Below are positions 1 to 11,809 of a stretch of DNA of 54,713 bases, piece by piece. Source of the stretch: Gnetum montanum (lineage: Eukaryota > Streptophyta > Gnetopsida > Gnetales > Gnetaceae); the NCBI GenBank assembly GCA_015680685.1, contig MNCI01035738.1:1-54713 (forward strand), in the 5' to 3' direction. The notes under the pieces were generated by a model. The model saw nothing but the letters and a program-made list of their open reading frames with translations. It had not been told where the DNA came from and searched no databases. How positions within the stretch are numbered: the first letter of the stretch is position 1; every line of letters starts with the position of its first letter. A program made the translations under genes and the position numbers.

Positions 1-832
1 GACTAAGCTTTGGAGGCTTATGACTCCACACTAATTGCTAAATGATTTTTTAGAGGAAACTACTTTATTTGGCTTCAATGAATTTTTGGATGATTAAGAA
101 ACTTCTTGTAAGCTTGGAATGACTCTCAACTTACAAAAAATAAGGAGAAACAATGGATATTAATCTCCAATAAGATCTTCTTCTTCTCTATTTTCTTGAA
201 TGATAATGATATCATATCATATTAAAACAAGGTTAAAATTAATGAAATAATTAGATATTAGAATATAAATGAAATATATATATAAGCAACTAAAATGAAA
301 TAATAAGAGAATGATATGGAGAAAAACTCTTCTCTTTTATTACTTCAAGCTTCTTTTTCATGTCACAAGGGAGTCTTCACATGAAATTTCCTTAATGAAA
401 TGCCTCAAGTTTGAGAAGAGCCTATACANTTAAGAACATACACAACTCTAATATGGTTACAAATTACATCACTTAATAATAACTAAATTATAAGAAGAGG
501 AGACTTGTGTTTTTAACTCATAAGAATGTATCACATATATACCTCATGTGGTTCCAACATAAGAGGGATGACCACATGAGGCTTTTGGTGATCCCAATGA
601 ATAGATGTATGACATGTATCATCTAAGATCCATGTTTTGACTTCAATTAATTTCTTCTTTTCTCTCATTTTTTTCAATAAAATATTATGTCATGTGATAC
701 ATTACATAAAGACATGAACACATGGATCCACACACTACATGACTCAACAACAACATGGAAAATAAATTTCTAAAATGAGATAAAAATAAAAATGAAATGA
801 GGAAATCACACATTAGGTTTCAAATATTATCA
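1..832 (-). mobile_element. Copia element C1, 3' LTR (left part cut off by the window)
   Basis: This segment aligns by eye with 20389-20947: both share the stretch from a 'gctttggag' motif through 'cttcaatgaattcttggatg', 'aagcaactaaaatg' and 'aatgcctcaagtttgag' to a terminal 'caaatattat'. It ends with CA at 831-832, directly followed by 'atacctcc', which on the minus strand is a GGAGGTAT polypurine tract. That marks it as the 3' LTR of a minus-strand element. The copy here carries about 270 bases (near 490-800) that are absent from the right-hand copy. There is an ambiguous base at 429. It has no coding content. Confidence 0.7.
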
Positions 833-845
833 ATACCTCCTTTAA
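833..845 (-). promoter_or_regulatory. Polypurine tract of Copia element C1
   Basis: On the minus strand the sequence reads TTTAAAGGAGGTAT directly before the LTR terminus TGATAAT. The position, between the RNase H remnant and the LTR, is where plus-strand synthesis would be primed. Confidence 0.5.
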
Positions 846-879
846 AATACTATAAATTTAATATAATTACTCCAATCTT

Positions 880-2400
880 CAATAGTAATATCTCCATTGT
901 ATGGGATTAGAATCTTTTGGTAAGAAGATCAACTAGTTCTTCTTTAATTTTGATGACCTTTGAAGAGAAGATGTCTTCTCAAACCTTCTCCTTGATGAAA
1001 TTCAGTTTGATTTTGATATGATTTGATTTTTTGTGAAGATTATACTCGTTTGAAGATATGATGACTAATGTATTATTACAAAATAATGTTATGTACTTGA
1101 AGCCCATACAACTTTGCTTCTTGAATTTCTAATAAATTGGATTATTTCCATGAAAAATAATTATGCCACTTGTGGATATTTTGTCCTTCACATCACCATC
1201 CTAATCAACATTCCCAAAAGAAATAAATTTTCCATCTCATTTTACAAAATACACATCAAAGTTAATGTGTCTAATAAGGTACTTTAGGAGATGCTTCAAG
1301 GCATCCATGTAACTTTTCCTTGGTTCAACTATAAATCTACTTAAATACAAGGTGGCATATTCAATACCAATTCTAGTGTGGAAAAAAAAAACCTTAAATG
1401 GCTAATGATACTCCTATAATGTGAGGAAACAATGAAATGGAATGCATAATTTTAGAAAAGTTTAAGATTGAAAGGAAGAGAAGTACTTATAGCCTTTACA
1501 TCCTTCATGTCATACCTTTTTAACATGCTTTGACAAAATTTGACTTAATAGATCCATCAAGTCTTTGATCTACTTGGATCCCTAAGAAATTTTTCAGCTA
1601 CACAAGATTTTTCATTTAAAATTTATCTTTAATGGTTCTCTTGAGTTATTTCTTAAGCTAATCATTAGAGATAACAAAAATAACGTCATCCACATATAAG
1701 AAAATGATGATAAAATGTGAGACAATGGATTTGTAATAAATTATAGGATTAAACAAGGATGACATATATCCTTCCCTAATCAAATAATCATTCATCCTCC
1801 TAAACCAAGCTCTTGGACTTTGCTTCAAATCATATAATACTTTCTTAAGTGAACCTAGCTTTTCTTCTTGGATTTTCTTGATGAAACCATTACATCTGGA
1901 AATATAGACTCCTTCCTCCAAGTATTCATTAAGAAAGGCTAAATTCACATCCATTTTATGGAGTTTCAAAGCACAATAATTAATAACTAAGATAAGTAGT
2001 TTGATTGTGTCAAACCATGTAACTAATGCAAACATTTCTTCCTAGTCTACTTCCTTATTTTTCTTAATTCCTCTTTCCATTGACCTTTCTTTGAATTTTT
2101 TTATGTTTTCATCCTCATTCTAATTTATATTGAAGAGTCATACTATGTTTACATTCTTGTCCTTAGACTTGTTAACGATGATCCAAGTATGATTTTTTTG
2201 AATTACATCCATCTTCTCCTTTATGACTTGAGTTCATTTCTTAGAGTTAAGAGCCTCATCAATTCTTTCTACCCATGCTTCTTGTAATATTCTTCCAAAA
2301 TCATGATCAAGGATTTAAGGAGGATGATGCATCCTCTCAATTATTAAAGGGACATTGTATGGCTTTTCCAAATCCTCCATTTAATATTCTTGACTTGTAA
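880..2400 (-). pseudogene. Copia C1 Pol C-terminal part: reverse transcriptase and RNase H remnant
   Basis: Minus-strand reading gives the classic Copia RT landmarks. 'KMDVNLAFLNEYLEEGVYIS' (normally KMDVKTAFLNGxLEEEVYM) and 'LYDLKQSPRAWFRRM' are followed by an intact 'YVDD' catalytic box near 1688-1699, all in an open stretch at 1658-2035. Below it, reading toward 900, come RNase H pieces such as 'KHLLKYLIRHINFDVYFVKW', 'DKISTSG' and 'ELVDLLTKRF', in shifting frames. These enzymes copied the element's RNA into DNA. Stops and frameshifts mean no complete protein can be made. The order gag, PR, IN, RT, RH on one strand assigns the element to Ty1/Copia. Confidence 0.85.
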
Positions 2401-2699
2401 CTTTATTTTTCTTCTCAAAATGCATGAATCCATGTACATTTTTGTTAAAGTTTATATTTCTTAAATAATTTCCTATCAACAAGGTTAAAAATTTTGTATG
2501 AGGGTGATTTATGATCATAGCCTCCAAAAATATATTTTATGGTCCTATCATCCAATATTCTTATGAGGGAATTTGGTACATGAACCCAATAAATATAAGA
2601 AAATATTTTGAGATTAGAAAGGTTCTATGCTTAGCATATAATTTTGATATGAAGTGATTCCTTTATTAGAGGATGAGTATAATTTATTACAAAGATAGA

Positions 2700-3330
2700 A
2701 GAATGTGTGGATTACTTCTCCCCAACATGCATTAGCTAAGTTAGCTTGCTGTAGCATACATCTTTCCATGTCTTACAAGTTTCCATTTCTTCTTTCAAGC
2801 ACTGCATTTGATTGTGGTGAGTATCAACATGTTATTTATTTCTCAATCTCATTTTCATTATAGAATTCATGAAACACATCATTAAAAAACTCTCCTCCCT
2901 TAGTATTCTTAATGACTTTAATTTTCAAATTCAATTGATTCTTCATAAGATTCTTAAAATATTTTAATGTAGAAAAATCCTCATCTTTACATTGTAATAA
3001 ATAAACCTAAGTATATCTAAATGCATCATCAATAATGATAAGAAAGTAATTTGCATTTATGATGAAAAATGATAGCATTGAATCCATCAAGTCCATGTGA
3101 AAAATTTCCAATGGTTTCTTCTTCTTTTTAATGTGTGTTTTAGGAGGAGAGGACTTGTGATTTCCATAAGTACATGGTTCACGTACTACATTTGGCATGA
3201 GAGGACACTTAACTCTAATTATTGCTTGTGACTTGACCATGTTAATGATGTATTGGTAATTAGCATACCCCAATCTTTCATACCATAACCTTGAAATAAT
3301 GATGGAGGGATTTTCTTCTTGCTAGACTAA
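2700..3330 (-). pseudogene. Copia C1 integrase remnant
   Basis: An open minus-strand stretch (3007-3273) reads 'IIRVKCPLMPNVVREPCTYG', a decayed GAG-pre-integrase HHCC zinc region. It is followed by 'EIFHMDLMDSM' and 'NYFLIIIDDAFRYT', the usual start of the Copia integrase core (normally LELVHTDLxGP and YFLxFIDDxSRxT). Lower down, near 2710-2830, decayed pieces match the 'ARTML...WGEA' end of the core. It would have joined the cDNA to host DNA. It lies between the protease and RT remnants, as expected in Copia elements. Confidence 0.75.
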
Positions 3331-3419
3331 TAAAACATTTTTTAAAACATTCATAATGGATAAAGTATAAATATGATTTTCTAACTTTGGAGAAAAAAGA
3401 ATAACTTCATTATTGTTGC

Positions 3420-3760
3420 TAAATATGCAACATTTTTCATCAAATACTACTTTGACATCCTTTAATACCATTTATCTTATGAAAAGTAATGAGGCACAAG
3501 GATACATAAACACATCACTTACTTGAATGGTGTGATCATCATAAAGAGTAAGAATGTATTCTTTAACTACCTCAATTTTCATAGATGTTTCATTCCCAAC
3601 TCTTATGCTTCCAAGATCAACCCTTCTTAGCTTGACAAACTTAAAGAGATTAGATATTATGTGGTTGAAGTAACTACTATCAAGGATCAATGTGGTTGAT
3701 GAGAGATCTTTGCTACCCATGAAGGATAAATAGCTAGCTTTTCCTTTATCAAATTATTTG
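3420..3760 (-). pseudogene. Copia C1 aspartic protease remnant
   Basis: The open minus-strand stretch 3472-3720 reads 'LILDSSYFNHIISNLFKF', corresponding to the Copia protease active-site block (W-x-LDSGCSxHM). Here DSG has become DSS. 'GSIRVGNETSMKIEVVKEYI' and 'VSDVFMYP' follow, matching the G-x-G-x-I and DVLYVP blocks. It is about 83 codons long in this frame and sits between gag and integrase remnants. The altered active site and flanking stops argue that it is inactive. Confidence 0.75.
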
Positions 3761-4862
3761 CCCTTTTTAAGGATTGATGTGCTAGCAATGGAGACAAAAT
3801 CATCTTGTTCCTTTCAAGTATCTTCATTAATGAATAGGCTTGATAACTCTACTTTGTACCAATAATGCTTTTCAAGATGTCCACACCTCTTGGAATTAAG
3901 CCATCATTTATGTTATCTTTGATTTTAGTTTTTTTCTTGTCTTTTTTCTTCTTGAGATGTTCTTTTTTCTCTTTGGGAAGAGTTTTTTTAAAACTAATTA
4001 TCTTGGGATGAATGTGGCTAGTTTTGGAATCTACTTTATTGTCATCTACCTCTACCTCTTCTTTTACCTTTTCTATCTCTTTGAGGTTTGTTTAAATATA
4101 AGGCTTGGTTTTAGTTTTTCTTAAACTCTAACTCATCAAGGGCTCTCCTATGAGAAATAAACTTATCAATGATGAGAGTTTTGAGATTTTGTATGAAAAG
4201 TAGGGTTAAAATGATGGGATTTTACTTGGTATGATTGAATAGGATTTGGATAATTTTTTATACTTTTAACCCTACTATGTTATCAAAATCCCATCATTTT
4301 AACCCTACTTTTCATACTTTTCATACAAAATCCCATGATTGAATAGGATTTGGATAATTTGTTATACTTTTATCCTTTTGTATGAGATTTTAACCATACT
4401 ATAACTAGCTTGAAATGCATCTATGTTTTTAAAGATATTACACATTCTTTCAAAAAGTAAATATTGGACTCACCTCTTATCATGTGAAAGTTCTCACATT
4501 TAGTCTTTATCTTTAATTATTAACTTGCATCACCTAACTTATTTCATGATATTCTTGCATAAGCACATTCCAACAAGCTTTGACACATTCTTTATTAACT
4601 ATCTTCATCCTAATGCTCTTACTCAAAGAGCTACACATGATTATCTTAACCAATGAATTCTTATTTTTATCTTTATTTCTTTTCACTTGAACTTGAGTGA
4701 GTAGAGAGGTGTTAATGTCATTCAAGACATTTTCTACAACTTATAGACATTTATTAAGCTCAAACAAGGTATTCATCAGCATGCTCTAGTAGGTAAATTC
4801 TTCTTTCCATCAAAGATGATAGAATACTTTGACACTTTTCTTGACATCCTTGGGTTTTAACA
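3761..4862 (-). pseudogene. Copia C1 gag remnant with CCHC knuckle
   Basis: The minus strand between the primer site and protease holds decayed Gag. The open stretch 4534-4725 contains 'VKACWNVLMQEYHE', the conserved (A)WxxLxxxY block of UBN2-type Copia Gag. Near 3840-3900 'KRCGHLEKHYWYK' is a degenerate CCHC knuckle (normally CxxCxKxGHxxxxCW) that has lost cysteines. Lysine-rich, broken text lies between. A foldback sequence (4184-4387) interrupts this gag. Confidence 0.6.
4184..4387. repeat. Foldback (inverted-repeat) insertion inside C1 gag
   Basis: The 40 bases at 4184-4223 (starting GATTTTGTATGAAAAG) recur as a reverse complement at 4285-4332, the right arm carrying an extra 9-base 'ttttcatac' duplication. 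A direct repeat, 'gattgaataggatttggata', appears at about 4232 and 4338. The arms would pair as a long hairpin with a loop of about 60 bases. It may be a MITE-like or foldback element; no transposase or clear target duplication is seen. Confidence 0.65.
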
Positions 4863-4865
4863 ACA

Positions 4866-4880
4866 AGCTTTAATACCAAA
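4866..4880 (-). promoter_or_regulatory. C1 primer-binding site (initiator tRNA-Met type)
   Basis: The minus strand reads TTTGGTATTAAAGC, close to the Copia consensus TTGGTATCAGAGC that pairs with the 3' end of initiator tRNA-Met. Differences are C-to-T and G-to-A. It fixes the 5' end of C1's internal region on the right-hand side. Confidence 0.7.
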
Positions 4881-4889
4881 TTTCAAATA

Positions 4890-5243
4890 TGGCAATGGAA
4901 TACACTTCCTTTTAGCTTTCTAGAATTACTAGCCACATCCTAAAATTTACTTTTAAAATTGATGATAACTTGAACCATGAGTAATGGTTCATTCATGATT
5001 TTGCATATCACGAGTCACACTCATAGTTGATGACCAAGGGCTATGGTCAACTCCTTGAATTTTAACCACAAGTTATGATTGATACAAATTGTGTCAAATT
5101 TATGCCCCTGGCCTCCTCTAGATCCTTTTCAAGACCACAAGTCATAGTTACCTTATGATGTAATATCACTACTTGTGATGAAGTCATGGTTGGTAGAATC
5201 AAAGGCCTTTTTCTTATCTTGTGATACTACAACTCATGGTGAT
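4890..5243 (-). mobile_element. C1 5' LTR, inner fragment (rest at 20210-20947)
   Basis: This stretch lies directly outside the C1 primer site and begins 'TGGCAATGG'. It is non-coding and ends where the Ty3 element G1 starts (5244). The geometry implies it is the inner third of the C1 5' LTR, cut off from its remainder by the G1 insertion. It cannot be aligned to the left LTR, because the matching part lies outside the window. Confidence 0.5.
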
Positions 5244-5974
5244 TGATGAGTCATGATTTTCCTATCTTGACTTCAATGCCTTGACATTGGAGCCTTGACA
5301 TCTAATGAATCACTGCTTTCTATCTTCTTTAACGTCGAGTACACAACATTGGTTCCTGGATGCAACGTTGAGTACCCAACATCAAGGTATGTACTCTGGC
5401 CTATAAATACAATTCCTGGGCTTCCATTTTGAGTTAGTTTTCAAGTTAGTTTTTAGTTTTAGAGTCTATTATTAGCATTCAAGTATATATACTATTTTAG
5501 TTATTCAAGTGTATTAGCATTCATTATTAAGTGGGATTTATGCCTTAATCATGAGCATTCAAGTATATATACTTGGTAATCCAAAGGCGTATAGTTTGGC
5601 ACAACCAATGACATACACTTGGTAATCCTAGAAGTAGTTTCATTAGTCCAAGACATGTATGGATGATTAAGTGCAGATACTCATTGCTCATAGGCTAGTT
5701 TAGATCTCCTTTTCCATTATTCATTAGTCTAATTAATTCATCTCTTTATTGCCATCAAGAGTAGCATAGAATTAAGAGAAACATCATATGCCTTACTTTG
5801 GACTAAACCATATGTGACAAAGCTATCACTAGTCCAAGTGGGAAGACAACAAACTATGGTTAGAGCATAATGATCTAGTTACCACAACTAGTCCCATCCA
5901 TGGAACTCAACCGAATCATGTGTAAACACTTGTGATTCGTATGGTTGAGTGTAGGGGTACCTCACCACTCATCA
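5244..5974 (+). mobile_element. G1 5' LTR
   Basis: It starts TGATGAGTCATG and ends ACTCATCA, an 8-base terminal inverted repeat, with a TATA box (CTATAAATAC) at 5401-5410. It matches 19354-20209 through the TATA region and the distal half. A block of roughly 125 bases near 5470, present in the 3' copy, is missing here. Confidence 0.8.
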
Positions 5975-5975
5975 T

Positions 5976-5994
5976 TAGCACTGTTGCTAGGGAT
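5976..5994 (+). promoter_or_regulatory. G1 primer-binding site, tRNA-Asp type
   Basis: TAGCACTGTTGCTAGGGAT follows the LTR after one T. It matches the complement of the plant tRNA-Asp 3' end (TGGCGCCGTTGCCGGGGAT) at 14 of 19 positions. Every mismatch is a G-to-A or C-to-T change. Confidence 0.75.
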
Positions 5995-6100
5995 GGTGCT
6001 AGTTATCTAGATTAGTTATATTATACACAATTTCTATAAAAGGTATTAACAATATATCTTTTAGAAACTCCTAGCTCACACACATAATAGATCAAGAACA

Positions 6101-7165
6101 ATGTCTCTCCCACATGGAAGTGACTATGCATTGTATAGTGAACACATTCATTGAAGAAATAACAAGATATACAATGAATAATATTGGAGTAATCAACCTT
6201 ATGCAGGGATTTCTTATGATCATGATCATCCTGATGACACTCAAATACTACATTCACTTAAGGTAGACAATCTTGGAGAAGATGACATAGGTCCTGAACT
6301 AGGGGAGACCTCAAGGCCTAAGGCCTCCTCAAAATCCAAAAATGATAAACCAAGCGACCTTGAGGAACATCATAGAAGCCATGGCAATTCTTCCAGTTCC
6401 TCATCTTCCTCTTTTCCTTCAATGTCTAGTTTTGACAAAGATAAAATAGGTGTAGATATAGAGCTCCACTATTAGAATAAAAGTAAAAATTGAACCCACA
6501 GACACACTCAAGGTCATCAACATGAACACAAGTCCAATCACCACCATTAACCAAATAGAGATTTTCATCACAACTTGTCTAATGATAATGAACCCTTCTT
6601 GGCCACCAAGAGCCTAATGCAAATCATAGAGATCATTAAGATATCTCACAAGCATCACAAAAGGAGTTTCCTACCTAAGCTTAACTCGAATAATATTCCA
6701 AAATTTTTAGGAGGCTATGACTTAGATCTGCAACATCATTTACAAGCCTTCCATGATGCCTATGCTAACTATAACATTGAAAGTGGATGGCAAAATCTTA
6801 AGCTCTTTTCTAGGACACTAATTGACAGAGCCCAAATTTGGTATAGATCATTGAGACCAAACTCAATCCAATGATGGTTCAAAATGTTGGAACTTTTCAA
6901 TGAGAAATACCAAACCTATCTAAGAGTGTCTAATCTAAGCAGACAAATCCAAGAGTGGAAACAAGAACAACATGAACCCTTGGACATGGCCTTAGATAGA
7001 TATTATGCCTTACTAAATCAATGCCCAGGCCATGGTTTCTTTGAGGAAGAGCAACTTTACCACATTATAGATGGGATTTGTAATGAAACAAGGGCAATCC
7101 TTGCGATGTATGCCCTAGGGTAATTATATAAGCTTCAAGCCCATCAAATCAAAGAGATAATAGAG
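6101..7165 (+). pseudogene. G1 Gag, N-terminal part (Athila-like Retrotrans_gag)
   Basis: The likely start is ATG at 6101 ('MSLPHGSDYALY'). A Ser/His-rich leader precedes the Retrotrans_gag domain in open stretches 6575-6874 and 6884-7123. Landmarks are 'IPKFLGGYDLDLQHHLQAFH', 'AQIWYRSLRP', 'LELFNEKYQTYLRVS', 'QIQEWKQEQHEPLDMAL' and 'LLNQCPGHGF'. The last resembles the Athila 'LLRKCPHHG' block. Gag forms the virus-like particle that packages element RNA. In-frame stops (for example at 6872 and 7121) show decay. The frame is cut by G2 after 7165 and resumes at 16200. Confidence 0.85.
7161..7165. repeat. Target-site duplication left of G2 (TAGAG)
   Basis: TAGAG here and TAAAG at 16195-16199 flank G2 and differ at one position. 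Skipping G2 plus one copy brings the G1 gag reading frame back into phase, which supports both the boundary and the 5-base duplication. Confidence 0.75.
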
Positions 7166-7978
7166 TGATGATTCATCACCCATGTTAGAAGCGATATCGG
7201 GGCTCCGATATTGAGGATCTGATATCAGGGTCAATAAGCGATGTTGAATATCCAATGTCATTTCTACCATACTCACCTATCAATATCACATAGTGGAGAG
7301 AGAGAGGGGAGATAGACAGATTCAATTAGAAGTTTTCCAATTTTAGTTCCAGTGTATTCCTACAGTGTGATGTTTATGGTTGCATGGTGTCCTTATTCAA
7401 GTGTAATGTACTTGGGCACATTACATGTTTGGTAATAAAGATCAAGATCATTTACATCATTACAACATCCACTTTGAATTTGTGATTTTCTTAGATTAAA
7501 ATTTCAATTTCTTTACTCATTGCTATTTCCAATTAATATTATTTACATTTCTCGTCATTAAGCGGAATGAGTACGACCCATTGCAAACACATAAGTGTAT
7601 TGTCTAGTAACCCAGTAGCGATTAGCATTTGGTAATCCTAGTGGCAACTACGTGAAGCCCAAGGTGCGTACGGATAATGAAGTTCAAATACTCATCGCCT
7701 TAGGTTAAATGTAGGATTTATTTCATACCTTTAGTTAATCAATTCTTCATTATCATTCCATAGTAGGAGTAGCGTTAAAGCATTACATCATAAACATCAC
7801 TTCGGACTAAACCATATCTGACAAAGCTTCCAGTTGTTTAACGTTGGAAGACAATGAACAATGAAGCACAATAACTATCCTAGAACTCATGATTAGCCCA
7901 TCCATAGAGTTCGATCGGATCACACATACACACTCATATTTATATGGTTGGGCATAGGGGTACCCTTGCCACTCATCA
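7166..7978 (+). mobile_element. G2 5' LTR
   Basis: It runs from TGATGATTCATCACCC to CACTCATCA, 813 bases, the same length as the 3' LTR. The upstream part holds GATATCGGGGCTCCGATATTG and further GATATC/GATATT units. The TATA box is damaged (TATCAATAT at 7278-7286) where the 3' copy has TATAAATAT. 'gagagagagaggggag' follows, as in the partner. Confidence 0.9.
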
Positions 7979-7979
7979 T

Positions 7980-7998
7980 TGGTGCCGCTGCCAAGGAT
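7980..7998 (+). promoter_or_regulatory. G2 primer-binding site, tRNA-Asp type
   Basis: TGGTGCCGCTGCCAAGGAT matches the complement of the plant tRNA-Asp 3' end at 15 of 19 positions, one T after the LTR. All four differences are transitions. Confidence 0.8.
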
Positions 7999-8100
7999 GG
8001 TGCTAATTATCTAAGATAGTTATATCATACAACTTCATTGTAGGCATTTCCACACTCAATCATTTAACAAGGAGTAACAAGTCACATACACATCTCCAAC

Positions 8101-10480
8101 ATGTCTCATGCACACAACATTAGTGATTTATCCAATAGTGAAACTATTCGCTGATGAACCAATGTTATATATAGCGACACGGAATGGAGTAAGAAATCAT
8201 ATGAATGGGTTCGAATCTTTTCAAAAAAAAAATTTCATGACTATATTCAATAGATTCATACACTTTTTATGAAGAGAGTGATCATCCTAGGGTTGGAAGA
8301 ACTTCCAAGCCTAGAACCTTCCAAGCACAAAGTCATGATACATCATGGGATGAATTGGAAAACCATAGGATCCACAACCCTTATCCTAGTCTCACTTTGT
8401 CTTCCTTTGTAACATCTTTTTTAAATGATGTATGATATAGGTATGATCGTCACATAAATCATTATGATAGATGCTAAAAAATGCAATGCTCATATCATCA
8501 TCGCAACTAACTGCAAGGTTATCAGACTCATGCAACTCAACATCCATATATGGAGATGTATAATGGAGAAAGCAAACCATTTTTATTGACTCGAATCTTA
8601 GCAAACATTCAAGAGGCTATTAGAATCCCCAAAAAGCATCAATGGGATAGTTGTATCAAAAGAATCAAAATGGAGTATATCCCTAGGTTTAGAGGAGGTC
8701 ATAGTTCTGATCCGCAACAGCATTTGAAAGCCTTTCATGATGCATGCTCCTTACAAAACATTGACAACATGTGGTGTAAGTTAAAACTCTTCCCCTAAAC
8801 ACTCATCAATCAAGCTATCATGTGGTATCAGTCTTTGAAACGTAATTCTATTAAGCATTGGTTTACAATGTTAGAATTGTTCAATGACAAGTACCAAACT
8901 TATGCTAGAGTGTCCCAGTTACAGAAATAGATCTAAGAGCAGTAAAAAATAGAACATGAGCCCTTGGATTTGTCCCTAGACCATTATTACTCTTTATTTC
9001 ATAAATGTCTAGGCCACGGCTTCTCCTAGGAAGAACAACTTCACCACATCATAGATGGGCTTCAGACTCAAACATGAGAGATCCTTGGAACATACACTAA
9101 GGGTTAATTACATGAATTAGAAGGCCATCAGATTTTAAGGCTAATTCAATGAGTTTCTAAAGAAGAATTAAAGTTGTGTAAACAACAAATTTTGGAAAAC
9201 CACCAATAGGAATCAATGTTTGTAACAGAAACAGTCACTAACCAGGATAAGGTAACTTTTCATAGGGAGATGTCCCAACATCCCTTGCCAATACAACAAC
9301 TGATTGATGGATTCCATGCAAGGTTGAATAGGATTTCTACATGGCTTTAGGATAGTGCTTCATCATATGCCTAGCCTACTAGAGTGAGTGTGGAACAACA
9401 CAGTATGTGGAACAAATCATGAAACAAGTAAGATGAAAGGCCAACAAGAAAACCACACTACTATTGACAACAAGGTAGATAGATCCACTACAAACATGGA
9501 TGAGGAATGTGACCTTTACCTTTATGATCATCCAAAGGGCCGATGCCTGATATTGTCACATCTACAGGAGCATTGGGCTTCTACACTAAATCCACAGTTC
9601 TTACGCCAACACAAGCCCAAAAGAATACCTTTCCATCCACGTAGTTATGGTCCATCCTATAACCACATGGGTAGGAACCATCCTCAGCCTTATGGTCAAC
9701 CTCAACTACAGTGGAAACCACCATAGTAATGGAAGAGGCAATCACCCACTTGGCAGCCATCTCATCATCCGTACTCATGTGAGTACTACATTCAACAACC
9801 TGTTTCACCAACAACTTTCCATTCATCATCTTCTTCTTCTTCACTGCACATGTACCACTCATCAAAACACCATCACTACATGTCATCTCCCATGTCATCA
9901 CCACCACATGCCACGTATCCTTCATCATCTTCTCCAAGCTCTCATGTTTTTCCCCTTTACATGTCGTCATCCATTCCGAAGGGTTCAACACAACATCCTA
10001 TATAGCCACAAGCAGCTACTTGTCCAAAAACTGTGCATACCAACAATCAATCCAATGGAAACCCTTTATAGCCACATAAATGTCCCTTCTTCAAGATGAT
10101 TTGCACCAAAAAAATGTAAGGGCCAAGCATCACCCACTATATCTACTACTTCTACGCAAGGGTAATCTAGTGACGTATCCCTTCCTTTGGACCTACCACC
10201 TTCTGTACATATACCAAAGTCACCTATCATCTCTACTTCTATCTTGACCACTACCATGGATTTTGATTTTATGCTAAGACAACAAAATCCATGCATGCCA
10301 TCAAGTTGTCACAACCTCAATAGGACGCCGAGAACGTTTCAAGTTACCCCATCTTCCACACCGACATACCGACCTAACCCTTATGCCATGTGTATGACAC
10401 AACTAGGAAGCATGCCCTATACCACATATCCACAATGCATGGACCCTTTTGCTAATTCATATAACCCTCCAATGCATAGT
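8101..10480 (+). pseudogene. G2 Gag with variant zinc knuckle and Pro/Ser/His-rich tail
   Basis: ATG at 8101 ('MSHAHNISDLS') is the likely start. The capsid-like Retrotrans_gag domain occupies about 8550-9130. It contains 'IPRFRGGHSSDPQQHLKAFH', 'CKLKLFP', a WYQSLK block and a 'CLGHGFS' block, broken by at least six stops. At 9511-9580 'CDLYLYDHPKGRC' is followed by 'LSHLQEHW', a knuckle-like motif conserved in G1 and G4. A long Pro/His/Ser/Tyr-rich tail (open stretches 9388-9726, 9647-10099, 10187-10573 in different frames) ends in 'MDPFANSYNPP'. There is no protease downstream, unlike autonomous Athila elements. Confidence 0.8.
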
Positions 10481-11809
10481 CCTTTTTCTTTTATTTTTCT
10501 TTCTTTTATTTTTTTTCTTTTGTTTTGTTTTGATTTATTTTATTTACCATTCCTAAATGTTCTCGATCAATAAGTGAGCTTTACTTTTCACTTGGGGTGG
10601 GGATTTGTTTCTATGTTTTTTTCATCATAAATGTTTAATTGTATGAATGGTCAATCCACATCATCCATCCATCTACTTAATTCTATAACTTCCCTCTATT
10701 TTGGAAGGATGGAGCCCCTTTTCTAACCAAACTATAATGAATCTATGGCTTGGTATCCTCCACCTTGAAGAAGGATTCAAAGGAATTGAAAAGGGTGTGA
10801 CCTCAAGGGGATTTGATGTGCTTATGCTGGTTTATTCTCTTGGATGCATGCATGTTATCATTGGTCTTTCCATCATTCCACTACCAAACACCACTAGGAA
10901 GTCTACCTAATAAAATAAGTCTTTGCATGGTGTGGTTCCCATCCAAAAAGTAAAAAAAAAATGTGAAAAAAGAGAGAGAAAATTGATGAAATTCAAAGCA
11001 CACCCCTTAGACATAATAATGGAGTATGGGCTACAAACACTGATATGGAACTAGAAAGACATGTACCCATGCCTAAAGGTTCCCTCTAACTAAGGTCCTT
11101 CCACACTTCTTGTTACTCTTTTCTTCTTTTTGGTGGGATGGTGGTTGATCTATGAGAACATCCTTGTTGCCTAAGGGGATGGATTAGTCAGGTGTGTTGA
11201 TGCAAGGTCATTAGATGTGGTTGTTTTTGGTCTAGATTCGGGATGGTTGTTGTCCAGTCATCTTAACCACTAAACACACAAGGGGCTTCATATGACCTCC
11301 ATATTGGGAGTCCATTCTGTGCTCTCTCTTTTCATCATGCTTTCCAATCCTCACCTCACTATTCACTATGTTTTCATTTATGATTTGTATGTACATAGTC
11401 ATAATTCTCTACTAATTGTGGTGTATTTTTTGTCTGTGTGTTGTTGTATGATAGGTATCAGTCACATTTAACACCTTAGGTGCCTATGGATACCTTTTGG
11501 CATGGTTATGCAAGGGCATCATGAGCATGTGCCTGCTTTGGGGAGGACCTACTTGTGTAACTCTGTGTCTTTTACTTGTTTCTCAATGCCACCCAATTTA
11601 TGCAGCTTCCACTGTGCCTTAATGCCTGTCAGTCCACGTTTTCCAAACTAGATCCCCTCTTCACTTTTGTGGATTATTCCTTTCCCCAGCATTATCTTGA
11701 TAAGATTCCCAATTTTTTAATGTTTTGGTACCTCAAACTCTTTTATTCTTACCTTTGAATTATTCTTCCTTTGTCAAATTTTCGATTGAGCATTTTTCTA
11801 GGCCCTTTG
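10481..11809. other. G2 non-coding spacer downstream of gag
   Basis: It begins with a T-rich stretch (about 10480-10560) like the one after gag in G1 (17580-17760). The rest shows only short unconnected open frames (10701-10910, 11576-11758) without recognisable motifs. No RT or integrase landmarks (YVDD/YADD, HHCC, DDE blocks) were found in any frame. Confidence 0.5.

Noticed and set aside
9581-9991. 136-codon minus-strand frame opposite G2 gag
   Set aside because: It is the complement of the Pro/His-rich gag tail; the plus-strand family motif and position explain the region.
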